Program-made: the position numbers and the translations under genes
NCBI RefSeq assembly: GCF_015160855.1
Contig: NZ_CP063373.1
Location: 7,316,001-7,380,000, forward strand
Length of the DNA stretch: 64,000 nt
Origin: Streptomyces ferrugineus
GTDB taxonomy: Bacteria > Actinomycetota > Actinomycetes > Streptomycetales > Streptomycetaceae
Direction of reading: 5' to 3'
Shown: positions 1 to 8,061 of the stretch, one piece after another
Position numbering within the stretch: the stretch's first letter is position 1
Layout: the number at the start of each line of letters is the position of its first letter
Notes under the pieces: model-generated
Database searches by the model: none
What the model was told of the DNA's origin: nothing
Seen by the model: the letters and a program-made list of their open reading frames with translations, nothing else

Positions 1-921
1 CACGTCGAGCGGGTCCTTGTTCTCCAGCTGGACCTGGGAGTCCAGGTCGAGGAGCGTCTTGGTGTCCAGCTTGGCCGAGACCGCGTTGAGCGCGTCGACG
101 CCCTCCTCGTCGAGGCCGCTCTTGTAGACCAGCGGGGTCACGTTGGCGAAGCCGAACAGGTTCTTCGGGTCCTTCAGGACGACGAAGCCCTCCTTGGCGA
201 TGGTCGGGTCGGTGGTGAAGATGTCCGCCGCCTGCACGGTGTTCTTCGTCAGCGCCGCCTGGGTCAGCGGGCCGCCCGCGTCCAGCGCCTTGAACGACTT
301 GAACTTCAGGCCGTACTCGGACTCCAGGCCCTTCAGGCCCTGGTGCCGGGTCTGGAACTCGGGTGAGCCGCCGAGCACCAGGTCCGGGGCGATGTCCTTG
401 AGGTCCTCGAGGCCGGAGTCGGCGGTCAGGCCGTGCTCCTTCGCCGTCTCGGCGTTGATGCTGACGGAGTCCTTGTTCTCGGCCGGCGAGGACTCCAGCA
501 GCGTCAGCTTCGAGTCCAGCTTGCCCTTGACCGCCTCGTTCACGGCGTCGGCCGACTCCTGCCGCGCCTTGGGGTCGAGGTAGGCGAGCAGCGAGCCGTT
601 GTACTCCGGCAGGACGGTGATGGAGCCGTTCCTGAGCAGGCCGTACGTCGTCTCACGGCTGCCGATGTTGGGCTTGTAGGTGACCTTGATGCCCTTGGCC
701 TTGAGGGCCTCGCCGTAGATGTCGGCGAGCAGGATGGACTCGGCGAAGTTGTTCGAGCCGACGACGACGGTGTCGCCGCTCGCCCCGTCCCCGGCGAGCG
801 GGTCGGACTTGTCGTCGGAGGAGGAACATCCCGCCAGCAGCGCCGCCGTGGCGGCGAGCGCGACGGCGGCCGCGCCGGGATGGTTCCTGAGGGACCTGCT
901 GCGTGAAGCGGTGGAAGTCAC
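1..921 (-). CDS. Glycine betaine/choline-type ABC transporter substrate-binding lipoprotein (3' end off window)
   Basis: Only the first ~307 codons are present; the reading frame runs off base 1. The GTG start at 921-919 is followed by a short basic segment, a hydrophobic stretch and a lipobox ending LLAGC (about residue 29), so the protein is exported and lipid-anchored. The body reads as an OpuAC-type (ProX/OpuCC) periplasmic binding domain: VGSNNFAESILLADIYGEAL near the N-terminus, then TVLPEYNGSLLAY and GLTADSGLEDL, all typical of quaternary-amine binding proteins. It should deliver betaine, choline or carnitine to the permeases at 5457-6835. Unusually, the ATPase and permease genes are separated from it by the plus-strand conservon. 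Family call is firm; the exact ligand is not readable. Confidence 0.88.
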   Translation of the reverse strand, partial: MTSTASRSRSLRNHPGAAAVALAATAALLAGCSSSDDKSDPLAGDGASGDTVVVGSNNFAESILLADIYGEALKAKGIKVTYKPNIGSRETTYGLLRNGSITVLPEYNGSLLAYLDPKARQESADAVNEAVKGKLDSKLTLLESSPAENKDSVSINAETAKEHGLTADSGLEDLKDIAPDLVLGGSPEFQTRHQGLKGLESEYGLKFKSFKALDAGGPLTQAALTKNTVQAADIFTTDPTIAKEGFVVLKDPKNLFGFANVTPLVYKSGLDEEGVDALNAVSAKLDTKTLLDLDSQVQLENKDPLDV

Positions 922-1206
922 GGTTCCCGTTCCGGATTCAGGGGGTTGGGAGAACTCTTCCACTGATCCAATCCAGCCGGTTCTCGGTCAGTCAAGAGTG
1001 GTCAGGTCACGATTGACTTCAAAAATCGGAAGGTAATGGGCAGTTGTGCCGCGATGTGCAGGCGGGACGGTTGGGGTGCAGGCGGCCGTAACGGATTCTT
1101 GACGTACAGTTCCGGTCACGGCGATCGAAGGGCAGTACTGTCCTTGAGCACAGCCGATCTCTATTCAGACAGCATCGGACAACAGCGGTCACGCGGAGGC
1201 GACTCG

Positions 1207-3690
1207 GTGTCCACGAACGAGGAGGGCGCACCTCGCCCCCGTCGGATACGCGGCTTCGCCGAACGCTGGCCCTTCCGGCGCAAGCTCAACCTCCTCGTCG
1301 GGGTGCCGCTCGCCCTGGTCGCCGTCCTGCTCGCCTACCTCATCGCCGACCAGACCGCGCAGTCGCGCGACGCGGCCGACGCCGCGCGACTGGTCCGGGA
1401 GAGCGCCGAGGTCGCCACGCTCGTCGACCGGCTGGCCGCCGAACACCAGCAGGCCGTCCTGCTCTCCGTACGGCACGAGGCCGCCGACGGCGACGAGCCC
1501 CCGACCGCCGCCTACCGCACCGCCCAGTCCAGGGTGGACTCCCAGGTCGACCGGGTGCGCGACGCCTTCGGGGACCGGCTGCCCGAGACCGAGGCGCAGG
1601 CGCTCAAGGGCGTCGAGGGCCTGAGCAGCCTGCGTGACACCGTCGAGCAGGGCTATCTGCCCGCCAGCAACATCGACCCGGCCTACACCCACGCCGCCCA
1701 GGGTCTGATCGACGGCCTGGGCCTGGACCGCAACCCCGATCTCGCGACCACCTTCACCGGCAACCTGCTCGACTCGCTGCTGCGCGCCGGCGCCGCGCAC
1801 AGCGCCTTCGAGACCGGTGTGTTCTCCGCCTCGACCGGTGACTCCAACGCGCTCATCGAGTTCATCGGCGCGATCGGCTCCTACGACGAGTACACCCACC
1901 AGGCCGAACGCTTCTCCCGGTTCGCCACCGAGGCACAGTCCGCGCAGCTCGACGGGATCAAGTACACCGCCGCACAGGCCGTCATCAGCCGGCAGTACGC
2001 CGACCTCCAGATCGACCCCGGCGCCGTGCAGGCCGGCTCGCCCGCCGAGATCCGCACCTCGCTCGCGGCGGCGCTCGACTCCTACGGCGCCTACCGCGAC
2101 CAGGCCAGGACACGGCTGGCGATCACCACCTCGCTCATCGACCAGATCGCCGACCAGGCCGACAGCACGTCCGACACGGCGGCGTGGCGGGCGGTCCTGC
2201 TGCTGGGACTGGCTCTGCTGGGCTTCGCCGTGTGGCTGGCCCTGGCGATGCTGGTGCGCCGCTCGGTGGTCCGCCCGGTGCAGGCCCTCACGGACGCGGC
2301 ACGACAGGTCGCCGACGTCGCCGAGCGGGAGCTGGCGCGGGTGGCCGACGACGACGCCGAGGACGACGGCCCGCCGCGGCTGCGCGAGATGCCGGTGACG
2401 GCGCGCGACGAGATCGGTGACCTCGCCGAGGCGTTCAACCAGGTGCAGACCACGGCGGCCGCGCTGCTGGAGCGGCAGGTGCTCAGCCGGCGCAACGTCG
2501 CCGAGATGTTCGGCAACGTGGGCCGCCGGGTCAGCAACCTCACGACACGTCAGCTCGCGTTGATCGACACGGTGGAGCGGGGCGAGACGGATCCCGCGCT
2601 GCTGGAGCGTCTGTACTCGATCGACCACATCGCGGTCCGGCTGCGCCGCAACGCCGACAGCCTGATGCTGCTCGCCGGCATCCACGAGGCGGACCTCGAC
2701 GTCGGCCCCACCTCGCTCACCAACGTCGTACGCGCCGCGCTCGGCCAGATCGAGGGCTATCAGCGGGTGGAGCTGCGCGCGCGGACCGAGGCCGTGGTGG
2801 AGCCGGAGGTCATCGGCGACCTGACGCTGATGGTGGCCGAACTCCTGGAGAACGCGGTGTCGTTCTCGCCGCAGGGCAGCCCGGTCGAGGTGGCGGTGTC
2901 GGCGGCCGGCGACGACGCGGTGATCGTCGTCCGCGACCACGGCCTGGGCATGAGCCCCGAGCGCCTCGACGAGGAGAACGCCCGGCTGATCCGCCGCGAG
3001 CGCCTGGACCTCGTGCCGACGAAGGTGCTGGGCCTGTTCGTGGTCGGCACGCTGGCCCGCCGCTGGGAGATCGCGGTCACGCTCTCGCGCACCCCGGGCG
3101 GCGGTGTGACGGCCGAGGTGACGGTGCCGGCGGCGCTGCTGGTGACGGGGAGCACGACGGGGTCGCTGGCCACGGCGGCGCTGGCGGCGGTCGCGGAGGG
3201 CGGGACGCCGCAGCGGCCGGGCGCCCGTGCCGATGCGGTCACCGGCCCCGTGCCGTCGCCCACGGCGCGGGAGGACGCCGTACCCGCCGACGACGGGTCG
3301 CGGCCGCTCCCCCGCCGGGTCTCGCAGCGCGCGAAGCCGCGGATCCCCGACGAGGAGCGTGCCGAGGAAACCGCCGCGGAGGACCGGTCGCCCCGGCCCG
3401 ACCCGAAGCCCGCCGGCGAAGCCCCCGCCGCACGCCCGCTGCGCCGCCGCGTGCGCGGTGCGACCCTGCGTACGGCCGCGGATTCCGCCGAGCGACCGGC
3501 GGTGGTCCCCCGGCAGACCCCGCCGGACCTCGACGCGGAGGCGGTGCGTGCCGCGCTGGACGAGTTCGAGGCGGCGGTGGAGCGTGCGCACCGCGACAGC
3601 CGACGCGACGGCGACCACGCACAGCACGTCTCCCCCACGACCCCCCACTCGCACCACCAGAACGACCTCCCGGAAGGAGCGCAGCAGTGA
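1207..3690 (+). CDS. cvnA: Conservon sensor histidine kinase-like protein CvnA
   Basis: Membrane sensor of a conservon, the four-gene module (CvnA-D) that in Streptomyces couples a kinase-like protein to a small GTPase. The open frame reaches back to 1036, but the GTG at 1207 is chosen because GGAGG lies at 1195-1199, seven bases upstream. The 827 residues show a transmembrane helix near 27-50, an extracellular nitrate/nitrite-sensing-like helical region, a second helix near 325-347 followed by HAMP, a dimerisation helix region with an IDHIAVRLRRNADSL motif, and an HATPase_c domain (ELLENAVSFSP near 545; DHGLGMS near 578). Residues ~660-827 are Pro/Ala/Arg-rich and look disordered. Its stop overlaps the start of cvnB (GTGA), supporting translational coupling. 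The signal sensed is unknown. Confidence 0.9.
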   Translation: MSTNEEGAPRPRRIRGFAERWPFRRKLNLLVGVPLALVAVLLAYLIADQTAQSRDAADAARLVRESAEVATLVDRLAAEHQQAVLLSVRHEAADGDEPPTAAYRTAQSRVDSQVDRVRDAFGDRLPETEAQALKGVEGLSSLRDTVEQGYLPASNIDPAYTHAAQGLIDGLGLDRNPDLATTFTGNLLDSLLRAGAAHSAFETGVFSASTGDSNALIEFIGAIGSYDEYTHQAERFSRFATEAQSAQLDGIKYTAAQAVISRQYADLQIDPGAVQAGSPAEIRTSLAAALDSYGAYRDQARTRLAITTSLIDQIADQADSTSDTAAWRAVLLLGLALLGFAVWLALAMLVRRSVVRPVQALTDAARQVADVAERELARVADDDAEDDGPPRLREMPVTARDEIGDLAEAFNQVQTTAAALLERQVLSRRNVAEMFGNVGRRVSNLTTRQLALIDTVERGETDPALLERLYSIDHIAVRLRRNADSLMLLAGIHEADLDVGPTSLTNVVRAALGQIEGYQRVELRARTEAVVEPEVIGDLTLMVAELLENAVSFSPQGSPVEVAVSAAGDDAVIVVRDHGLGMSPERLDEENARLIRRERLDLVPTKVLGLFVVGTLARRWEIAVTLSRTPGGGVTAEVTVPAALLVTGSTTGSLATAALAAVAEGGTPQRPGARADAVTGPVPSPTAREDAVPADDGSRPLPRRVSQRAKPRIPDEERAEETAAEDRSPRPDPKPAGEAPAARPLRRRVRGATLRTAADSAERPAVVPRQTPPDLDAEAVRAALDEFEAAVERAHRDSRRDGDHAQHVSPTTPHSHHQNDLPEGAQQ

Positions 3691-4163
3691 GCACGTCGAC
3701 AGGTGGCACCCCGGCTCAAGCCGTCACGCCGGCCGAACTCAAGGCCGCCGCAGCCGACTTCACCTGGCTGCTGAACCGCTTCGCGACCGAGACGGCCGGC
3801 GTCGTGGACGCCATCGCCGTCTCGTCCGACGGTCTGCTCATCGCCGTGTCCGAGCTGCGGGAGCCGGCCGACTCCGAGCGGCTCGCCGCGATCGTCTCCG
3901 GCATCACGAGCCTGGCCGCCGGCGCCTCCGGCAACTACGGTCTCGGCGGCCTGAACAAGGTCATCATCGACCTGGAGGGCGGCCACGTCCTGGTCTCCGC
4001 GATCGGCAGCGGCGCCGTGCTCGGCGTGGTCACCGACAAGGAGGCCAAGCTGGGCAACATCGCCTACGAGATGACGGTGTTCGCCAACCGTGCCGGTGCC
4101 GCGCTCAGCCCGCAGCTGGTGCTGGAGCTGAAGAACAGCGTCGGCGCTTCGTCGGCCCGCTGA
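3687..4163 (+). CDS. cvnB: Conservon roadblock/LC7 protein CvnB
   Basis: A 158-residue Roadblock/LC7-domain protein (MglB-like), the usual second gene of a conservon. The fold is seen in LNRFATETAGVVDAIAVSSDGLLIAVS followed by two more strand/helix units ending with FANRAGAALSPQLV. Roadblock proteins of this class bind or regulate small GTPases, here presumably CvnD. The GTG start at 3687 overlaps the cvnA stop, so the two are translated together. Everything outside the family assignment is inference. Confidence 0.93.
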   Translation: MSTSTGGTPAQAVTPAELKAAAADFTWLLNRFATETAGVVDAIAVSSDGLLIAVSELREPADSERLAAIVSGITSLAAGASGNYGLGGLNKVIIDLEGGHVLVSAIGSGAVLGVVTDKEAKLGNIAYEMTVFANRAGAALSPQLVLELKNSVGASSAR

Positions 4164-4182
4164 CCCGAGAACGGACGACCCC

Positions 4183-4608
4183 ATGGCGGACGGCACCCCA
4201 CCGCCGGAGCCCGACGGCCCGGACCCGGTCGGCCCCGCCTCCGCCGTGCGGCCGTTCCTGCTCACCGCCGGCCGGGTGGCGGACGGGACCGACGGACGGT
4301 CGATGCCCGTGGAGACCCAGGTGGTGGCCACCCCCGAGGGGCTCGACGCGCTCGACCGGCTCTCTTTCGAGCAGCACGACATCGTCGCCGTGTGCCGGCT
4401 GCCGCAGTCCATCGCGGAGATCGCGGCCCGGCTGCGGCTGCACCTGAACGTGGTGCGGGTCCTCGCCGAGGACCTGCGCGCCGAGGGGCGGTTGACGGTG
4501 CACGTACCCGACTCCGGCGTCGTCCACGACGCATCCGTCCTGCGCAGGGTCATCGACGGCCTGCGCGCCATCCCCGACGCACGAGGGGTCCTCAGTGACA
4601 GCGACTGA
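4183..4608 (+). CDS. cvnC: Conservon DUF742 protein CvnC
   Basis: A 141-residue DUF742 protein, always third in conservons. The N-terminus is proline-rich, then VRPFLLTAGRV opens the conserved domain; the C-terminal half (EQHDIVAVCRLPQSIAEIAARLRLHLNVVRVLAEDL) resembles a winged-helix helix-turn-helix. DNA binding has been suggested for the fold but is not shown. Its 3' end overlaps cvnD by 14 bases. Starts with ATG 19 bases after cvnB. Confidence 0.92.
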   Translation: MADGTPPPEPDGPDPVGPASAVRPFLLTAGRVADGTDGRSMPVETQVVATPEGLDALDRLSFEQHDIVAVCRLPQSIAEIAARLRLHLNVVRVLAEDLRAEGRLTVHVPDSGVVHDASVLRRVIDGLRAIPDARGVLSDSD

Positions 4609-5170
4609 ACCGGCCACCGTACGACCGCCGTTGCCGGTCAAGATGGTGATCTCGGGTGGGTTCGGCGTGGGCAAGACCACCGCCGTGGGCTCGATATCCG
4701 AGATCGAGCCGCTGACCACGGAGGCCGCCATCACCGAGGTCGCGGCCGGCGTGGACGACCTGACGCACACCCCGCGCAAGACCACGACCACCGTGGCCAT
4801 GGACTTCGGCTGCCTCACCATCGACCCGACGCTGAAGCTGTACCTGTTCGGCACGCCCGGCCAGGAGCGGTTCGGGTTCATGTGGGACGACATCGTTCAG
4901 GGCGCGGTCGGCGGCCTGGTCATCGTCGACACCCGGCGCCTGGACGACTGCTACGCCGCCGTCGACTACTTCGAGCACAAGGGAATCCCGTTCGCGGTGG
5001 CCGCCAACGCCTTCGACGGCCACGTCGAGCACACCCTGGAGGAGATCCGCTGGGCCCTCGACGTCACCGACGGCGTCCCGGTCGTCGTCTTCGACGCCCG
5101 GGAGCGCGGCTCGGTGCGGGACGCCCTGCTGGTCGTACTGGAACTGGCGCTGTCGCGCACGCAGGGCTGA
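4595..5170 (+). CDS. cvnD: Conservon small GTPase-like ATP/GTP-binding protein CvnD
   Basis: The 191-residue GTPase of the conservon, related to MglA/Ras-like proteins. The P-loop GGFGVGKTT is at 21-29, DTLKLYLFGTPGQERF-like sequence (TLKLYLFGTPGQERF, with the G3-type PGQERF) follows around 75-90, and AANAFDG near 128 fits the position of the G4 NKxD loop although it is not canonical. GTG start at 4595 lies within the end of cvnC. It presumably cycles on CvnA/CvnB at the membrane. No P450 or other fifth conservon gene follows; instead a broken ridA-like gene does. Confidence 0.92.
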   Translation: MTATEPATVRPPLPVKMVISGGFGVGKTTAVGSISEIEPLTTEAAITEVAAGVDDLTHTPRKTTTTVAMDFGCLTIDPTLKLYLFGTPGQERFGFMWDDIVQGAVGGLVIVDTRRLDDCYAAVDYFEHKGIPFAVAANAFDGHVEHTLEEIRWALDVTDGVPVVVFDARERGSVRDALLVVLELALSRTQG

Positions 5171-5183
5171 CGTCGCCCACGGA

Positions 5184-5460
5184 ATGCCCGCGCCCCGACC
5201 CCGTTCGGCTACAGCCACGCCGTGTCCGCGCCCGGTGAACCCGTCTTCGTCGGCGGCCAGTACGCCTCCGACGCCACCGGCGCTCCGGTACCCGGCGACT
5301 TCGCGGCCCAGGTCGACCTGGCCTTCGACCGGCTGCGTTCGGCCCTGGAGGCCCTCGGCCGGGCGCCGCACGCCCTCCCCCACTCTCGGCGTCGCTCGCG
5401 CTGCCGGGGATGCCCTTCGAGGTCGACGCGGTCGCGATGCGGCCGTCCCCGCGCGGTCAG
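5184..5460 (+). pseudogene. RidA (YjgF/YER057c/UK114)-like gene remnant
   Basis: Two pieces of a RidA-type enamine/imine deaminase are visible in different frames. From about 5204, FGYSHAVSAPGEPVFVGGQY then DFAAQVDLAFDRLRSALEALG matches the usual N-terminal half. From about 5383 in another frame, LALPGMPFEVDAVAM matches the usual C-terminal strand. The middle ~50 residues are missing, and the frame changes between about 5360 and 5385. Intact family members are ~130 residues; here about 75 remain. The remnant ends against the stop of the minus-strand permease gene. A working protein is unlikely. Confidence 0.72.
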
Positions 5461-6125
5461 CCGTGCCTGCGCACCCCCGGCGAAACCGCGAACCGCCCCA
5501 GGGCCCAGAACACCGCGAGGGTCGCCAGGGCCATCGCGGCGACCAGGGTGGCGCCGCCCACGACCTTCTCGTAGTCGCGCTGGTAGAGGCCGTCGATGAT
5601 GTAGCGGCCGAGGCCGCCGAGGCTGACGTAGGCCGCGATGGTGGCCGTGGAGACGATCTGGATGGCGCCCGAGCGCAGGCCGCTGAGGATCAGCGGGAGC
5701 GCGGCCGGGAGTTCGACCTGGAACAGGACGCCGGCCTCGCTCATGCCCATGCCCCGCGCGGCGTCCACCGGCGAGGGGTCGACGGAGCGCATCGCCTCGT
5801 AGGTGGTGACGAGGATCGGTGGGACGGCGAGGATCACCAGCGGGGTCATCACGTTGACCATGCCGAAGCCCACCATCAGGGTCATCAGCACCAGCAGGCC
5901 GAAGGTGGGCAGGGCCCGCCCGGCGACGGCGATGAACGCGAGGGCGTTGCCGCCGCGCCCGTAGTGGCCGGTGACCAGGCCGACGGGCAGGGCGATCAGG
6001 GCGGCGATGCCGAGCGCCTGGAGGGTGTACTGGACGTGCTCGCCCACGCGCGTGGGGATGCCGTCGTAGCCCTGCCAGTGCGCGCCGTCGCGGAAGAAGT
6101 CACTGATGAAGTGGAACAGGTTCAC
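5457..6125 (-). CDS. Glycine betaine/choline-type ABC transporter permease (second)
   Basis: A 222-residue inner-membrane permease of the OpuC/ProW type. After an N-terminal stretch FISDFFRDGAHWQGYDGIP come several hydrophobic helices (HVQYTLQALGIAALIALPVG, GRALPTFGLLVLMTLMVG, TLVAAMALATLAVFWALG) and the coupling segment with DAARGMGMSEAGVLFQVELP, the EAA-type loop that contacts the ATPase. GTG at 6125 overlaps the stop of the upstream permease (GTGA), so the two half-permeases are coupled and probably form a heterodimeric channel. Its 3' end runs into a degenerate ridA remnant on the other strand. Confidence 0.9.
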   Translation of the reverse strand: MNLFHFISDFFRDGAHWQGYDGIPTRVGEHVQYTLQALGIAALIALPVGLVTGHYGRGGNALAFIAVAGRALPTFGLLVLMTLMVGFGMVNVMTPLVILAVPPILVTTYEAMRSVDPSPVDAARGMGMSEAGVLFQVELPAALPLILSGLRSGAIQIVSTATIAAYVSLGGLGRYIIDGLYQRDYEKVVGGATLVAAMALATLAVFWALGRFAVSPGVRRHG

Positions 6126-6835
6126 CGGGCTGCGTCCTCCAGGGCTGCGGCGGCCGCGTCGGGCCGGTCGGCCTTCGGTGTCGTGCGTGCCCGGCGTGGC
6201 ATCCACGGCGTCAGCAGCATGCGTACGACGACCAGCAGACCGTCGGCGAGGATCGCCAGGACGGCCATGGTGAGCACTGCGTTCAGCGCGAGCTCGGGCC
6301 GGTTGTAGATGTTGGCGTCGTTGATCAGGTTGCCGAGCGCGCCCTGGTTGCCGATCAGCGCGCCGACGCTGACGAGGCTGATGCTGGACACGGTCGCCAC
6401 CCGCAGCCCGGCGATGATCGCGGGCACGGCGATCGGCAACTGCACCTGGACGTAGCGGCGTACGGGTCCGAAGCCCATGGCCTTGGCGGCGGCGAGGGTC
6501 TCCTGCGGGACCGAGCGCACGCCGTCGACGATCGCCGGGACCAGCACGACGAGGCTGTAGACGGTGAGCGGGATCATCACCGTGAGCTCGGTCTGGCCGG
6601 TGTAGTCGATGAGCAGGACGAAGAAGGCCAGGGAGGGGATGGCGTACAGGACGGTGGTCACCCAGAGGACCGGCGGGTACAGCCAGCGGAAGCGCACGCA
6701 CAGCTGGGCCAGCGGCAGCGAGATCACCAGTCCGGCCAGCACCGGCAGCAGGGCCTCGCGCAGATGCAGCCCGATCAGTCCGAGCCAGCTGTGCTGGAGG
6801 TCGCTGGGGATGTCGAAGAAGCGGTCCCAGTTCAT
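6122..6835 (-). CDS. Glycine betaine/choline-type ABC transporter permease (first)
   Basis: A 237-residue membrane permease of the same family as its downstream neighbour. It starts MNWDRFFDIPSDLQHSWLGL and shows helices at LLPVLAGLVISLPLAQL, VLWVTTVLYAIPSLAFFVLL and others, plus the coupling loop LAAAKAMGFGPVRRYVQVQLP. The ATG at 6835 overlaps the ATPase stop (ATGA) and its own stop overlaps the next start (GTGA). The tail after ~215 is Ala/Arg-rich and poorly conserved in type. With the ATPase (6832-7986), second permease (5457-6125) and binding protein (<1-921) it makes one importer for compatible-solute quaternary amines. Confidence 0.9.
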   Translation of the reverse strand: MNWDRFFDIPSDLQHSWLGLIGLHLREALLPVLAGLVISLPLAQLCVRFRWLYPPVLWVTTVLYAIPSLAFFVLLIDYTGQTELTVMIPLTVYSLVVLVPAIVDGVRSVPQETLAAAKAMGFGPVRRYVQVQLPIAVPAIIAGLRVATVSSISLVSVGALIGNQGALGNLINDANIYNRPELALNAVLTMAVLAILADGLLVVVRMLLTPWMPRRARTTPKADRPDAAAAALEDAAR

Positions 6836-7986
6836 CCGGCGACCTTCGCGGCCGTGTCGCTGTCGGCCGTGCCGTCCGCGCGTCCCTCGGCGTGGGCGCC
6901 GCGGATCGCCTCGGCGATGGTCTGCTGCGAGACGACGCCGGTGGCGTGGCCGTCGGTGTCCACGGCGACGGCCCAGCCGGTGGGCGAGAGCACGGCGCAG
7001 TCCAGCGCGGCGCGCAGCGAGTCGGTGCCGGGGACGAACGGCCGCCCGTGCGGCAGGAGTTCCTCCGGTGCGATGCTTCCGGCGGTCAGGTGTTGCGGCT
7101 CGCTCCAGCCGAGGGGCCTGCCGTCCGCGTCGGTGACGAGGAGGTAGGGGGCGTCGGCCGGGTCGTGCGCGGCGATCTGCTCGGCGGTGGCGTCGATCGG
7201 CAGGACGGGCGCGGTGAGCAACTCCAGTCCGGCGGCGGGGAAGAAGGACAGCCGCCGGATGCCGCGGTCGGCGCCGAGGAAGTCCTCGACGAACGCGTCG
7301 GCGGGGTGCGAGAGCAGCTCGGCGGGCGGGGCGAACTGGGCGAGCTTGCCGCCGGTGCGCATCACGGCGACCATCGTGCCGAGCTTGACGGCCTCGTCGA
7401 TGTCGTGGGTGACGAAGACGATGGTCTTGCCCAGCTCCTCCTGAATGCGCAGGAGTTCGTCCTGGAGCCCTTTGCGCACCACGGGGTCCACGGCCGAGAA
7501 CGGCTCGTCCATCAGCAGTACCGGCGGGTCCGCCGCGAGCGCCCGGGCCACGCCGACGCGCTGCTGCTGGCCGCCGGAGAGCTGGTACGGGTACCGCTTG
7601 GCGAGGGTTGCGTCGAGGCCGACCCGCTCCATCAGTTCCCGCGCCCGTGCCCGGGACTTCTCCTTGCCCCAGCCGAGCACCCGGGGCACGGTGGCGATGT
7701 TGTCGAGGATCGTGCGGTGCTGGAAGAGGCCGGCGTTCTGGATGACGTATCCCATGGACCGGCGCAGGGTGTTGACGGGCTGCTGCCGGCTGTCGACGCC
7801 GTCGATGAGGATGGTGCCCTCGCTGGGTTCGACCATCCGGTTGATCATGCGCAGCGTGGTCGTCTTCCCGCAGCCCGACGGCCCCACCAGAACGGTGATC
7901 GAGCGGTCGGGTATCTCCAACGAGAGCCCGTCGACCGCCACCGTGCCGTCCGGGTACCGCTTGGTGACTGAATCTATCCGTATCAA
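6832..7986 (-). CDS. Glycine betaine/choline-type ABC transporter ATP-binding protein with CBS-like tail
   Basis: A 384-residue ATPase of the ProV/OpuCA type. Walker A GPSGCGKTT at 35-43, signature LSGGQ at 136-140, Walker B LLMDEP at 157-162, and the switch His in VFVTHDIDEA. From about 255 a second domain holds two CBS-like units (YLLVTDADGRPLGW and WAVAVDTDGHATGVV), which in OpuA-type ATPases sense ionic strength or nucleotides. The frame allows only a TTG start at 7986; a GAGGGG sequence lies about 12 bases upstream, a rather long spacing. First gene of the minus-strand importer operon; ATGA overlap with the permease. Confidence 0.93.
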   Translation of the reverse strand: MIRIDSVTKRYPDGTVAVDGLSLEIPDRSITVLVGPSGCGKTTTLRMINRMVEPSEGTILIDGVDSRQQPVNTLRRSMGYVIQNAGLFQHRTILDNIATVPRVLGWGKEKSRARARELMERVGLDATLAKRYPYQLSGGQQQRVGVARALAADPPVLLMDEPFSAVDPVVRKGLQDELLRIQEELGKTIVFVTHDIDEAVKLGTMVAVMRTGGKLAQFAPPAELLSHPADAFVEDFLGADRGIRRLSFFPAAGLELLTAPVLPIDATAEQIAAHDPADAPYLLVTDADGRPLGWSEPQHLTAGSIAPEELLPHGRPFVPGTDSLRAALDCAVLSPTGWAVAVDTDGHATGVVSQQTIAEAIRGAHAEGRADGTADSDTAAKVAG

Positions 7987-8061
7987 AGCGCCGAATACCC
8001 CTCGGGTTTGGCAGAAGTCGCCCGCTTTTGACCACGGGCTCCGGGCCGTTGGGGCTTGAGT

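Noticed and set aside
1036..1206. Longer N-terminus for cvnA from 1036
   Set aside because: No homology-like text in the extra 57 residues and a clear GGAGG before GTG at 1207.
1189..3657. 822-residue open frame opposite cvnA, and similar long antisense frames (6122-9487, 17181-19088, 22850-25651, 29436-32279, 35137-39078)
   Set aside because: High G/C third positions keep antisense frames open. Their translations are low-complexity Arg/Gly/His/Asp text with no domain, while the opposite strand encodes complete conserved proteins.
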